From: Fidelibacterota bacterium UBA1611
Lineage (GTDB): Bacteria > Fidelibacterota > Marinisomatia > Marinisomatales > UBA1611
Assembly (NCBI GenBank): GCA_002321855.1
Contig: DCMX01000202.1
Span: 845 to 14,718, forward strand
Direction: 5' to 3'
DNA length: 13,874 nt
Position 1 is the stretch's first letter. Each line of letters opens with the position of its first letter. Positions 13,611 to 13,874 of this stretch are shown here, piece after piece. The translations under genes were made by a program, and so were the position numbers. The notes beneath the pieces are model-generated. The model had not been told where the DNA came from. It worked only from the letters and a program-made list of their open reading frames with translations, and searched no databases.

Positions 13611-13874
13611 ATGATTTCTACCCAAGATTTAAATGGGTTTAATATGAAATCGGCAATTAGTACCTTGGAGGAAAATGACCCTGGTTTAAAACCGTTGTTT
13701 GATACTTATGAAACACCTGTATTATCCATAGGACAGAATTATTTCTGGTCACTCTGCCGTTCAATTATTTATCAGCAATTAAGCGGTAAGGCTGCGAAAA
13801 GCATTGCGGATAGATTCATAGGACTATATAAGAACAATGAATACCCTAACCCGCAGGAAGTACTGAACACAGAT
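13611..13874 (+). CDS. alkA: DNA-3-methyladenine glycosylase (AlkA type), 3'-truncated
   Basis: The first 88 codons of a base-excision repair glycosylase that removes alkylated purines; the frame is open to the window end. AISTLEENDPGLKPLF and SIIYQQLSGKAAKSIADRF are typical of the N-terminal part of the AlkA/HhH-GPD family. The helix-hairpin-helix and catalytic aspartate lie beyond the window, so activity cannot be judged. ATG 13611 is the first start; ATG 13644 would lose 11 residues. Neither has a clear ribosome-binding site. Confidence 0.85.
   Translation, partial: MISTQDLNGFNMKSAISTLEENDPGLKPLFDTYETPVLSIGQNYFWSLCRSIIYQQLSGKAAKSIADRFIGLYKNNEYPNPQEVLNTD

Noticed and set aside
1..13874. 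CRISPR array to go with the Cas6-like gene
   Set aside because: I saw no regularly spaced direct repeats on either strand.

Overview
All genes in this AT-rich 13.9 kb window lie on the + strand and are closely packed. They form a conserved bacterial housekeeping block, with one clear oddity: a CRISPR Cas6-like protein directly behind rho. The organism is a bacterium. A zinc-independent (type B) L31, a Cas6 homologue resembling the short Cas6 of Bacteroidetes, a UbiA enzyme resembling archaeal-type ether-lipid prenyltransferases, and frequent TTG starts together suggest the Fibrobacteres-Chlorobi-Bacteroidetes superphylum, possibly an uncultured marine lineage such as Marinimicrobia. That placement is an inference of low confidence.

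Layout: 1-1023 is the 3' part of rho. 1047-2063 is the Cas6-like protein, with a perfect RAMP glycine-rich loop and a long basic tail. 2060-3262 is a class I aminotransferase. 3273-3524 is ribosomal protein L31 type B, followed by a good intrinsic terminator (3544-3587). 3619-4557 is a DUF1385/YqhQ membrane protein, 4554-5618 is release factor 1 and 5726-6571 is PrmC, which methylates the GGQ glutamine of release factors. 6568-7407 is a UbiA-family prenyltransferase and 7407-10844 is the replicative polymerase DnaE. 10841-11287 is D-aminoacyl-tRNA deacylase. 11352-11756 is a stand-alone B12-binding domain of methylmalonyl-CoA mutase type, 11758-12444 is a TPR protein and 12437-13519 is an M24B Xaa-Pro peptidase. 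13611 to the end is the start of an AlkA-type DNA glycosylase.

The genes join in two ways. rho, L31, YqhQ, RF1 and PrmC form a transcription/translation-termination cluster that recurs in many bacteria. Many junctions overlap by 1-8 nt (TTGA, ATGA, TAATG, ATGACTGA), which points to translational coupling. Two genes, the aminotransferase and prfA, start at TTG codons that share bases with the upstream TGA stop.

Two observations stand out. First, the Cas6-like gene has no CRISPR array or other cas gene within view, appears to lack the histidines expected at the Cas6b active site, and carries a roughly 75-residue basic tail. It may be an RNA-binding protein repurposed from CRISPR RNA processing. 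Second, several protein-coding genes contain compact, long and nearly perfect inverted repeats that are not terminators. The clearest are 25 bp in dnaE, 14 bp with a 3-nt loop in the aminotransferase, and 14 bp with a 3-nt loop in the peptidase gene. No stretch longer than 300 bases lacks a gene; the largest gaps are about 110 bases or less. No tRNA, rRNA, CRISPR array or insertion sequence was seen.
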